DNA of 64,000 bases, taken from Brevibacterium senegalense. Lineage in GTDB: Bacteria > Actinomycetota > Actinomycetes > Actinomycetales > Brevibacteriaceae. The notes below the pieces were generated by a model that saw nothing but the letters and a program-made list of their open reading frames with translations, ran no database searches and was not told the DNA's origin. The position numbers were made by a program, and so were the translations under genes. Below, one piece after another: positions 56,808 to 64,000 of the stretch (positions are counted from its first letter, which is position 1; each line of letters starts with the position of its first letter). The DNA lies in assembly GCF_000285835.1 (NCBI RefSeq), contig NZ_HE978605.1, forward strand, positions 91,019 to 155,018, given 5' to 3'.

Positions 56808-57586
56808 TAGATCGCCACCTCGAATCCTGCGATGGTCCCCTGCAGGCTGTTGATCCACAGGGTCCAGAGTCCGCTCACCAGCAGGAGGCCCACCGCGATG
56901 AGCATGATCCCGCCCGCCCGCATGAGCGTCGACTGGTGCTTCCGCACCCATTCGAGGCGACCCAGACCCTTGTGGATGAGCACCGCGACGATGAGGAACG
57001 GGATGCCCAGGCCCAGGCAGTAGATGAAGGCCAGCAGGGTGCCGCGGACCACCGCGCCCTGCGCCCCGAACCCGGTCGAGAGGGCCAGCACCGCGGCGAG
57101 GGTGGGACCCATGCACGGCGCCCAGCTGAGCGCGAAGACGGCGCCCAGGAACGGCGCGCCCGTTAGCCCGGCCCGCGGACGCTTCGTCACCTGCATGTTC
57201 CTCTGCAGGAACGGGATCCCGCCCAGGAAGGCGACGCCGGCGACGATCACGAGGATCCCCAGCACCCGGTTGACGACGCCCATCCACTCGTTCAGGAGCA
57301 TCCCCAGGGTGGAGAACGCCGCGCCCAGCGCCACGAACACGACGGCGAAGCCCAGCACGAAGAGGGCGACGCCCACGACGACGCGCGAGGTCTTCCGGTC
57401 CTCCAGCGAGGCACCGGACAGTCCGGTCACGTAGCCCACGTAGCCGGGCACCAGCGGCAGCACGCACGGGGACGCGAAGGACACCGCACCGGCCAGTGCG
57501 GCGACGAGGACGGCCAGTAGCAGGGGTCCGTCCAGGACCGTCTGGGCGAAGGCCGTCCCCACTCCGGCGGCGAGCTCCGGTGTCAC
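56807..57586 (-). CDS. ccdA: Thiol-disulfide transporter CcdA
   Basis: 259 residues, six membrane helices; passes electrons across the membrane to reduce apocytochrome c and its thioredoxin. Redox cysteines lie in SFASPCVLPLVPGY and SWAPCMGPTLAA, the expected positions in helices 1 and 4. Start GTG 57586 overlaps the thioredoxin gene stop by 4 bp. Confidence 0.94.
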   Translation of the reverse strand: MTPELAAGVGTAFAQTVLDGPLLLAVLVAALAGAVSFASPCVLPLVPGYVGYVTGLSGASLEDRKTSRVVVGVALFVLGFAVVFVALGAAFSTLGMLLNEWMGVVNRVLGILVIVAGVAFLGGIPFLQRNMQVTKRPRAGLTGAPFLGAVFALSWAPCMGPTLAAVLALSTGFGAQGAVVRGTLLAFIYCLGLGIPFLIVAVLIHKGLGRLEWVRKHQSTLMRAGGIMLIAVGLLLVSGLWTLWINSLQGTIAGFEVAI

Positions 57587-58197
57587 TCCGCGAGGACGTC
57601 TTCGATGAGACCGGTGAGCGTCGACCGGGTGACTGCCCCCACGACGCGTGCGGCCGCGCGGCCGGACGGGTCGAGGATGACCGTGGACGGGGTGGCCTGC
57701 GGCGGGAGGACGTCGGACAGCAGCGACACCATGGAGCCGTCCGAGTCGATCATGATCGGGTATGGCACCTCGAAGGTCCGCACGAACGATTCCGCGGTCG
57801 CCGCCTGGTCGCGCACGTTGACGCCCAGGAACTCGACCTGGTCGCCGAACTCCTCCGCGGTCGCGTTGAGGTCCGGGGCCTCGACGCGGCAGGGCGGGCA
57901 CGCGGCGTACCAGAGGTTGATGACGACGAGGCGGGGCCGCCAGTCCGCGAGGCTGGCCGACTCTCCGCTCAGCAGCGTGAAGTCCAGGTCCAGCGGATCG
58001 CCGCGCTCGGCGCCCGTCAGCTGGGTGATGACGCCGGCTCCGGAGACGTAGCCCTTGTCCTCGCCGGACCGAGCCTGCTCGGCCAGGTCCTCCGCGCCCG
58101 AGGTCCCGCAGCCTGCTAGCGCCAGTCCGCCCAGTCCCACCAGGCCCAGGGCGGCCCGGCGGGTGCGGATGCTGTCGTGGAAGGGGGTCCGGCTCAT
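57583..58197 (-). CDS. TlpA/ResA-like thiol-disulfide lipoprotein
   Basis: 204 residues. Twin-arginine-like start (RTRRAALGLVGLGG) and lipobox LALAGC, so membrane-anchored outside. Thioredoxin fold with active site CPPC in YAACPPCRVEAPDL and cis-Pro loop QATPSTVIL. It should reduce the CXXCH heme site of apocytochromes c using electrons from CcdA. ATG 58197 overlaps the phosphatase gene stop by 4 bp. Confidence 0.92.
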   Translation of the reverse strand: MSRTPFHDSIRTRRAALGLVGLGGLALAGCGTSGAEDLAEQARSGEDKGYVSGAGVITQLTGAERGDPLDLDFTLLSGESASLADWRPRLVVINLWYAACPPCRVEAPDLNATAEEFGDQVEFLGVNVRDQAATAESFVRTFEVPYPIMIDSDGSMVSLLSDVLPPQATPSTVILDPSGRAAARVVGAVTRSTLTGLIEDVLAE

Positions 58198-58859
58198 GCG
58201 CCCGTCCCGGGCTGTGTCAGCTGCATGTCACCGGCGATGTCGTCATAATGCACGACGTCCAGTGTGCCGGAGCTGTCTGAGAAACTCGTGACTGAGGCGA
58301 GTGCGCACTGCCGCTTCCGCGGGTCGTGCGCCAGCGGCCTGCCCTCCGTCCACAGCCGGGTCGACCAGATGGGCAGCTGGTGGGACACGATGGCGCCGGA
58401 CGCCTCCTCGAGGCCCGCCTCCCGGCCGATCTCCGTCAGACGCGCACGCAGGCTCATCATGGCCGCGCGCATGCGCAGCGCCTGGTCGAGGTACGCCTCG
58501 CCCCACGACGGACGCAGCGGATTGCGCACCAGGTAGAGGGAGCGCGGATCCCGCAGCAGCGAGTCCTTCGTCACACGGGTGCCCTCGAAGTCGTTCTGCG
58601 CCTCGATGACCCGCTCGTCGGTCGTGACCGGCAGGTCCAGCCGGGCGGCCAGCGGGGCGATCGTCTCCTGCGCCCGCTGCAGGGGCGAGGCGACGAGCGC
58701 GCGGAGGTGCGGATCCTTCTGCGACAGCGCCTCCGCCACCCGGTCGGCCATCTCGAAGCCGCGCTGCGACAGGCCGTAGCCGGGCATCCGCCCGTAGAGG
58801 ATGCCCTCCGGGTTGTGGACCTCGCCGTGGCGGACCAGGTGGATGCGGACGCGGGTCAT
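58194..58859 (-). CDS. Histidine phosphatase family protein
   Basis: 221 residues. Catalytic LVRHGEV at residue about 8, [10 protein letters not shown] with the second conserved Arg, and a late His in [10 protein letters not shown]: the phosphoglycerate-mutase-like acid phosphatase fold. The substrate is unknown; family members act on sugar phosphates and other small molecules. ATG 58859 overlaps the hemL stop by 4 bp; an upstream longer frame has no homologous sequence. Such a gene between hemL and the thioredoxin gene is common in actinobacteria. Confidence 0.9.
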   Translation of the reverse strand: MTRVRIHLVRHGEVHNPEGILYGRMPGYGLSQRGFEMADRVAEALSQKDPHLRALVASPLQRAQETIAPLAARLDLPVTTDERVIEAQNDFEGTRVTKDSLLRDPRSLYLVRNPLRPSWGEAYLDQALRMRAAMMSLRARLTEIGREAGLEEASGAIVSHQLPIWSTRLWTEGRPLAHDPRKRQCALASVTSFSDSSGTLDVVHYDDIAGDMQLTQPGTGA

Positions 58860-60187
58860 GCGGAGCGTCCCGCTGCGGCTGCGGCGCGGGCGGCCGCCGG
58901 GAGTGCGGCGACGATCGTCTCGAGCACCTCCGGTGTGTGCGCCAGGGACAGGAACCACGCCTCGAACGCGGATGGCGGCAAGTGGATGCCGGACTCCAGC
59001 ATCGACTGGAAGAACGCGGCGTGGGCCGCGGTGTCCTGCGTCCGCGCGTCGTCGTAGTCCCGCACCTCGCGGTCGGTGAAGAAGACGGAGAACATCGAGT
59101 TCGCGCTCTGGATGCGGTGCGGGACCCCGGCCGCGGTCAGCGCGTCCGCGACCGCCGCGCGCAGCACGTCCGCCGCCTGCTCCAGGTGCGGGTAGACGCC
59201 CAGCTCCGTCGTGAGGCGCAGGGTCGCCAGGCCGGCGGCGGAGGCGACGGGGTTCCCCGACAGGGTGCCCGCCTGGTAGACCGGTCCGGCCGGCGCGAGG
59301 TGCTGCATGAGGTCGCGGCGTCCGCCGAACGCGGCGGAGGGGAAGCCGCCGCCCATGACCTTGCCGAACGTGAAGAGGTCCGCCGCGCCGTGGGGGTACC
59401 CGTCGCGCGCCTCCTCGTAGCCGTACCAGCCGGACGCGGACACGCGGAAACCGGTCATGACCTCATCGGAGATCATGAGCGCCCCGTGCTGAGCGGTGAG
59501 CCGGCGGATGTGCTGGGTGAAGCCGTCGCGCGGCGGGACGACGCCCATGTTGCCCGGGCTCGCCTCCGTGATGACACAGGCGATCTGGTCCCCGTGCTCC
59601 GCGAACGCTGCCGTGAGCGCCTCCCGGTCGTTGTAGGGGAGGACGAGCGTGTCCGCTGCGGCCGCGCCGGTGACCCCCGGGGTGTCCGGCAGCGAGAACG
59701 TCGCCAGCCCGGAGCCGGCCTGGGCCAGCAGCGCGTCGACGTGGCCGTGGTAGCAGCCGGCGAACTTCACGATCTTCGCCCGGCCGGTGACGCCGCGGGC
59801 CAGGCGGATGGCGGACATCGTCGCCTCGGTCCCGGAGTTCACGAGGCGGACCTGCTCGACCGGGTCGACGCGGGAGACGATCTCCTCCGACAGCTGCACC
59901 TCCGTCTCGCCCGGAGTGCCGAAGCTGAAACCGCGACCGGCCGCATCGCGGACGGCCGCCAGCACCTCCGGGTGCGCGTGGCCCAGGATCATGGGGCCCC
60001 ACGAACCGATGAGGTCGATGTACGTGCGGCCGTCGACGTCCGTGAGGTGCGCGCCCTGGGCGCTCGCGATGAAGCGGGGGGTGCCGCCCACGGCGCCGAA
60101 GGCGCGCACGGGCGAGTTGACGCCGCCGGGGATGACGGCCTGAGCGCGGTCGAACAGTGCGGACGACGCGGGGGCGGGGGTGTTCAT
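58856..60187 (-). CDS. hemL: Glutamate-1-semialdehyde 2,1-aminomutase
   Basis: PLP enzyme that makes 5-aminolevulinate by the C5 route; 443 residues. [49 protein letters not shown], and PLP-lysine motif [18 protein letters not shown] are diagnostic. ATG 60187. It follows the MarR gene by 85 bp and overlaps the phosphatase gene by 4 bp. Confidence 0.96.
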   Translation of the reverse strand: MNTPAPASSALFDRAQAVIPGGVNSPVRAFGAVGGTPRFIASAQGAHLTDVDGRTYIDLIGSWGPMILGHAHPEVLAAVRDAAGRGFSFGTPGETEVQLSEEIVSRVDPVEQVRLVNSGTEATMSAIRLARGVTGRAKIVKFAGCYHGHVDALLAQAGSGLATFSLPDTPGVTGAAAADTLVLPYNDREALTAAFAEHGDQIACVITEASPGNMGVVPPRDGFTQHIRRLTAQHGALMISDEVMTGFRVSASGWYGYEEARDGYPHGAADLFTFGKVMGGGFPSAAFGGRRDLMQHLAPAGPVYQAGTLSGNPVASAAGLATLRLTTELGVYPHLEQAADVLRAAVADALTAAGVPHRIQSANSMFSVFFTDREVRDYDDARTQDTAAHAAFFQSMLESGIHLPPSAFEAWFLSLAHTPEVLETIVAALPAAARAAAAAGRSA

Positions 60188-60272
60188 CGGACTTCCTCTC
60201 CGTCGGGTGATGCGGTGGGGACAGCGCTTCCGGTGGATGTGTCGGTGCGGACGGCGGGCCGGGTTCGCGGCG

Positions 60273-60761
60273 TCAGACGACGTCGTCGCAGGCCGCGGTC
60301 GGCCCGTTCGCGGGCAGTTCCCGCATGTGGGTGAGGACCGTGCCGAAGATGCCGGCCATCGCGGTGATCTGGTCCTCGTCCAGGAGGTCGATGAGGTGCT
60401 CGCGGACCCCGTTCACGTGGACGGGCGCGGTCTCCGCCAGCAGGGCGAAGCCCGCGTGGGTCAGGTGGCACTTGACTCCGCGGCGGTCCTCGCCGGACTT
60501 CTCGCGCTCGAGGATCCCGCGCGACTCGAGGCGGGCGACGATGTGGGTGAGCCGCGACCGTGACACCCCGGTGTCGGCCGCCAGTGTCGCCATGCGCAGC
60601 GTGCGGTCCTCGGACTCGGACAGGCGCACGAGGATCGTGTACTCCGTGAGTCCCAGCGTCGACTGGGACCGCAGCTCGCGGTCCAGACGGGTCATGAGGA
60701 GCTGGTGGGCGTCCAGGAAGGACCGCCAGGCGACCATCTCCTCCGGTTCCAGCCAGCGCAT
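60273..60761 (-). CDS. MarR family transcriptional regulator
   Basis: 162 residues, winged-helix repressor. [41 protein letters not shown] (recognition helix region, shown in part) and [16 protein letters not shown] (wing) fit MarR. A cysteine near the C-terminus (TAACDDVV) is not a known sensing position. ATG 60759-60761 overlaps the hemB stop (TGATG), so it is co-translated with heme genes and may control this operon; target and ligand are not known. Confidence 0.9.
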   Translation of the reverse strand: MRWLEPEEMVAWRSFLDAHQLLMTRLDRELRSQSTLGLTEYTILVRLSESEDRTLRMATLAADTGVSRSRLTHIVARLESRGILEREKSGEDRRGVKCHLTHAGFALLAETAPVHVNGVREHLIDLLDEDQITAMAGIFGTVLTHMRELPANGPTAACDDVV

Positions 60762-61789
60762 CAGGACCGCTCCGCGTCTCGACCGTTCAGCAGCTGCGCG
60801 ACCTCGGTCGCCCAGTAGGTGAGGACCGCGTCCGCACCCGCGCGTTTGAAGCCGATGAGGCTCTCGAGGATCGCCGGTTCCCGGTCGATCGCTCCGGCCT
60901 GCGCGGCGAACTCGATCATCGCGTACTCGCCGGAGATCTGGTACGCCCAGATCGGCACGGGGCTGGCCGCCGCGGCGTCGGCCAGCACGTCCAGATAGGG
61001 CATGCCGGGCTTGACCATGACGATGTCCGCGCCCTCGGCCACGTCCAGCTCCAGCTCGCGCAGCGCCTCGCGGCCGTTCGCGGCGTCCTGCTGGTACGTG
61101 CGGCGGTCGCCCACCAGCTGCGAGTCGACGGCCTCCCGGAAGGGACCGTAGAACGCGGAGGCGAACTTCGCGGCGTAGGCCAGCACGACGACGTCGTGGT
61201 GACCGGTCGCGTCCAGCGCGTGCCGCACTGCGGCGACCTGGCCGTCCATCATCCCGGACAGTCCCAGGATGTGGGCCCCGGCCTCCGCCTGGGCGACTGC
61301 CATCGCGGCGTAACGATCCAGCGTGGCGTCGTTGTCGACGGAGCCGTCGTCCGCCAGCACTCCGCAGTGGCCGTGCGACGTGAACTCGTCCAGGCACAGG
61401 TCCGCCATGATGACGGTCGACTCGCCCAGTTCGTCCCTCAGCAGGCGCAGCGCCCGGTTGAGGATGCCGTCCGGGGCGTCCGCCTGCGAGCCCTGCTCGT
61501 CGCGGACCTCCGGGATCCCGAAGAGCATGAGTCCGCCCACCCCCGCGGCCACGGCCTCACGAGCCGCTGCGAGCAGCGAGTCGAGCGTGTGCTGCAGGAC
61601 GCCGGGCATCGACGTGAGCGGTGCGGGCCGGGTGAGCGACTCCTTCACGAACATCGGCAGGATGAGATCCGCCGCGTGCAGGCGGTTCTCGCTCACCAGT
61701 CGGCGCAGGGCCGGGGTGGTCCGCAGTCGCCGGGGTCGGGTCGCGCCGTCCGCGAGCTGATAGACGGGCCTGCTGTCCATGCTGGTCAC
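60761..61789 (-). CDS. hemB: Porphobilinogen synthase
   Basis: Condenses two 5-aminolevulinates; 342 residues. Schiff-base lysines in [14 protein letters not shown] and [11 protein letters not shown], and [15 protein letters not shown], in which the second zinc Cys of the E. coli type is Asp, pointing to a magnesium-type enzyme. Start GTG 61789 overlaps the hemD stop by 4 bp; ATG 61780 (MDSRPVYQL) is the alternative with better ribosome-site spacing. Confidence 0.95.
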   Translation of the reverse strand: MTSMDSRPVYQLADGATRPRRLRTTPALRRLVSENRLHAADLILPMFVKESLTRPAPLTSMPGVLQHTLDSLLAAAREAVAAGVGGLMLFGIPEVRDEQGSQADAPDGILNRALRLLRDELGESTVIMADLCLDEFTSHGHCGVLADDGSVDNDATLDRYAAMAVAQAEAGAHILGLSGMMDGQVAAVRHALDATGHHDVVVLAYAAKFASAFYGPFREAVDSQLVGDRRTYQQDAANGREALRELELDVAEGADIVMVKPGMPYLDVLADAAAASPVPIWAYQISGEYAMIEFAAQAGAIDREPAILESLIGFKRAGADAVLTYWATEVAQLLNGRDAERS

Positions 61790-63384
61790 CTCTTCTTGAG
61801 CGAGCGGTTCTGGGATGGCCGCAGCGGCGCACGACCGGCGGTCAGGTCAGCGGTGCGACGAGCGACGGCGTGGTCGACGAGGCCGCTGATGAGGGAGCCC
61901 AGGTTGGCCTCTTCCGCCAGCACGTCGACCTCGAGGCCGTGCTCCTGCGCCGTCTGCGCCGTCGCCGGCCCGATCGCGCACACGATCGTGGAGGCCGGCG
62001 GCTTGCCGGCGATCCCCACGAGGTTGCGCACCGTCGACGACGAGGTGAAGAGCACCGCGTCGAACTCGCCGGACTTGATCGACTCGCGCACGGGCGCCGG
62101 AGGTGGGGCTGCCCGGACGGTGCGGTACGCGGTCACGTCGTGGACGTCCCACCCGCGCTCCTGGAGGCCCTCGAAGAGCACCTCGGTCGCGATGTCCGCG
62201 CGCGGCAGCAGCACGCGCGCGCCCGGGTCGGACGACGGATCGCGGTCCGGCCAGTCCTCGACGAGGCCGCGGGCGGAGTGCTCGCCGCTGGGCACGAGAT
62301 CCGGGGTCACGCCCCAGTCCTCGAGCGCCTGGGCGGTGGGACCGCCCACCGCGGCGACGCGGACGCCCGCCAGTGCGCGGGCGTCCAGCCCGAACTCCTC
62401 GAACCACTCGCGGACCGCGCGGACGGCGTTGACGCTCGTGAGGCCCACCCACTGGTAGTCGCCGTTCACCAGGCCCTGGATCGCCCGCTCCATCTGCGTG
62501 GGGGTGCGGGGCGGCTGGATCGCGATCGTGGGGACGATGGTCCCGATCGCACCCAGCTCCGCCAGTTCGCGGGCGGTCGAGCGGCCCTGCTCCTGCGTGC
62601 GCGGGATGAGGACGCGCCAGCCGAACAGCGGGCGGGACTCGAACCAGTCCAGCTCCGCGTGCTGCTCGACGCCCTGGCCCAGGATCATCGTCACCTGCGC
62701 GTCGTCCGCGACCTCGTCGCGCAGCCGCTGCTCCGCCGCGCCGAAGGTCGTCTCGATCGTCTGCTGCGCGACCGTGGAGACGGCCGTCGTCATGAGGACC
62801 GGTGTCTCCGCGTCCCAGCCGTCGCCCAGCAGTGCGGACAGCGCGTCGATGACGTCGTCGCGCACGCCGTGGAGGACGTGGCCGGTGTTGCGGTGCTTCG
62901 ACACGTCCAGGTGGGACTGCTCGCCGGCCTCGACGAGGCGCACGGAGCGCACCCGGTTGGTCGTGACGGGGGCGCCGGCGAACGCAGCGGCGGACACCGC
63001 CGCCCCCACGCCGGGGATGAGCTCGAAGTCGACGCCCTGGCGGCGCACGGAGGCGGCCTCGTCCGTCGTCGTGGAGAAGAGGACGCCGTCGTGCGGGACG
63101 ATCCGCACGACGCTGCCGTGCTCGCGGGCCAGGCCCGCCAGTTTGCGGCCCCGCGTGGTCGCCGCCTGGCCCAGCTCCCGCGCGTCCATCCGCTGGGCGT
63201 CCGGGCCGGCGTAGGCGTCGACGATGTCGCTGTGCGCTTCCGGGTCGAAGGCGATGACTGTCGCGGAGGCGATGAGGTCCGTGCCGCGCTTCGTCATGAG
63301 GGCGGGATCGCCGGGGCCGGCGCCCAGGAAGTAGACGGTGGGCACGGCGAGTGCGCCGAAGGCTCCGTCAGCGCGAATCGTCAC
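61786..63384 (-). CDS. hemD: Fused uroporphyrinogen-III methyltransferase-like / uroporphyrinogen-III synthase
   Basis: 532 residues in two domains. Residues about 10-245 are SUMT-like: [41 protein letters not shown] and VTMILGQGV. Residues about 260-510 are HemD-like ([47 protein letters not shown]). Such fusions are usual in actinobacteria. The methyltransferase half may feed siroheme, or may be non-catalytic. Start GTG 63384 with GGAGG upstream; it overlaps the hemC end by 17 bp. Confidence 0.92.
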   Translation of the reverse strand: MTIRADGAFGALAVPTVYFLGAGPGDPALMTKRGTDLIASATVIAFDPEAHSDIVDAYAGPDAQRMDARELGQAATTRGRKLAGLAREHGSVVRIVPHDGVLFSTTTDEAASVRRQGVDFELIPGVGAAVSAAAFAGAPVTTNRVRSVRLVEAGEQSHLDVSKHRNTGHVLHGVRDDVIDALSALLGDGWDAETPVLMTTAVSTVAQQTIETTFGAAEQRLRDEVADDAQVTMILGQGVEQHAELDWFESRPLFGWRVLIPRTQEQGRSTARELAELGAIGTIVPTIAIQPPRTPTQMERAIQGLVNGDYQWVGLTSVNAVRAVREWFEEFGLDARALAGVRVAAVGGPTAQALEDWGVTPDLVPSGEHSARGLVEDWPDRDPSSDPGARVLLPRADIATEVLFEGLQERGWDVHDVTAYRTVRAAPPPAPVRESIKSGEFDAVLFTSSSTVRNLVGIAGKPPASTIVCAIGPATAQTAQEHGLEVDVLAEEANLGSLISGLVDHAVARRTADLTAGRAPLRPSQNRSLKKR

Positions 63385-64000
63385 GGTCGTGACCTCCTGC
63401 GTGGTGAGGGCGGCCGGATGCCGCGGGAAGGTGGGTGGCCGGGGCGTGCGCGCCGCCGGCGGTCCCGGGTGCGACGCCCAGTCCGTCCAGCAGGCCGGTC
63501 GCAGCGGCGGCGCCGGTCTCCCGTGCGACGCGATGGGCGTCCGCGGGGTCGTCCGGCAGCTGCGCAGAACGGGTCTGCCGCAGGAGCGTGCCGGCGTCGT
63601 CAGCCAGCACGCCGGTGACCTCGAGCGTGCTCCCGTCCACGTGCGCCAGCGCGCCGATCGGGGCGGAGCAGCCGGCCTCGGCGCTGCTGAGGATGGCCCG
63701 CTCGCAGCCGACGGCCAGCGCGGTGGGCTCGTCGTGCAGGCTCGCCAGCGCGTCGATGAGCGTCGCGTCGTCCGGACCCAGGTGCGCGTCCGCGGCACGG
63801 CATTCGATCGCCAGGGCTCCCTGTCCGGGGGCCGGCAGCATGACGTCGCCGTCCAGCACGTCCGTCGCCTCGTCGATGCGGCCCAGGCGGCGCACTCCGG
63901 CCGCGGCCAGCACGACGCCGTCCAGGCGCCCTTCGGTCACGTGGCGGATGCGGGTGTCGACGTTGCCGCGCACACCCGTCACCTCGATGTCCGGGCGGGC
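63368..64000 (-). CDS. hemC: Hydroxymethylbilane synthase (C-terminal part, cut by window edge)
   Basis: Porphobilinogen deaminase; the gene continues beyond the right edge, so the N-terminal part is missing. Seen: RGNVDTRIRHVTEGRLDGVVLAAAGVRRLG (in part), LPAPGQGALAIECR, and SAEAGCSAPIGALA with the cysteine that carries the dipyrromethane cofactor. First gene, within the window, of the hemC-hemD-hemB-marR run. Confidence 0.96.
   Translation of the reverse strand, partial: ARPDIEVTGVRGNVDTRIRHVTEGRLDGVVLAAAGVRRLGRIDEATDVLDGDVMLPAPGQGALAIECRAADAHLGPDDATLIDALASLHDEPTALAVGCERAILSSAEAGCSAPIGALAHVDGSTLEVTGVLADDAGTLLRQTRSAQLPDDPADAHRVARETGAAAATGLLDGLGVAPGTAGGAHAPATHLPAASGRPHHAGGHDRDDSR

Overview
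This 64 kb window is a very G+C-rich, densely coded chromosomal segment from an actinobacterium, most likely of the order Micrococcales. The reasons are the gene order tRNA-Trp–secE–nusG–rplK–rplA…rplJ–rplL…rpoB–rpoC, many GTG starts, Gram-positive ResB/CcsB cytochrome c maturation, a menaquinone-only men set with a MenJ-type reductase, and frequent leaderless promoters. The genus cannot be named from sequence alone. I see no phage, insertion sequence, CRISPR array or replication origin.

Layout. (a) 1-18.5 kb, mostly minus strand: rpoC (cut by the window edge), rpoB, rplL, rplJ with its L10 leader, then rplA, rplK, nusG, secE, tRNA-Trp, a membrane metallophosphoesterase, murB and two MaoC-type dehydratase subunits. 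Inserted between rplJ and rplA is an accessory block (7.0-11.9 kb) of three related membrane proteins and a DedA protein. (b) 18.7-22.4 kb: an ECF vitamin importer (S, double ATPase, T) plus a P-loop kinase behind a TPP riboswitch, so a thiamine or thiamine-precursor uptake operon. (c) 22.5-25.0 kb: a decayed ABC efflux cassette in which ATPase and permease are fused by a deletion and the adaptor gene is out of frame. (d) 25.3-25.5 kb: tRNA-Met and tRNA-Thr. (e) 25.5-32.0 kb: a co-translated unit of glutaminase (with extra STAS and cNMP-like domains), a glycerophosphodiesterase and two more members of the same membrane family as in the 7-12 kb block. (f) tRNA-Tyr, yajQ, then the ectoine cluster ectABC (33.2-35.8 kb). 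(g) ferredoxin-NADP reductase and rarD. (h) 38.4-53.2 kb: menaquinone biosynthesis (polyprenyl synthase, menJ, menG, menF, menD, menC, menB, menE, menA), interrupted by an esterase, a luciferase-like monooxygenase and a lipoprotein; menE carries a frameshift in a C run. (i) 54.1-64 kb, minus strand: heme synthesis and cytochrome c maturation (hemC, hemD fusion, hemB, a MarR regulator, hemL, a phosphatase, a TlpA-like thioredoxin, ccdA, resB, ccsB), nearly all with overlapping stop and start codons.

Together (h) and (i) supply the quinone, the heme and the cytochrome c assembly of one respiratory chain, with fprA nearby as an electron-transfer enzyme.

The best candidate for something undescribed is the five-member membrane protein family (7053-8213, 8874-10166, 10163-11944, 25531-26964, 26961-29246). 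Four members share a cytoplasmic C-x5-H-G…C-x2-C putative metal site joined through a membrane helix to an outside domain; the fifth keeps the surrounding sequence but has lost the ligands and gained a second outside domain. A second window-wide signal is a TANNNT box placed exactly 6-7 nt before the start codon of many genes (leaderless transcripts), including two compact divergent pairs.
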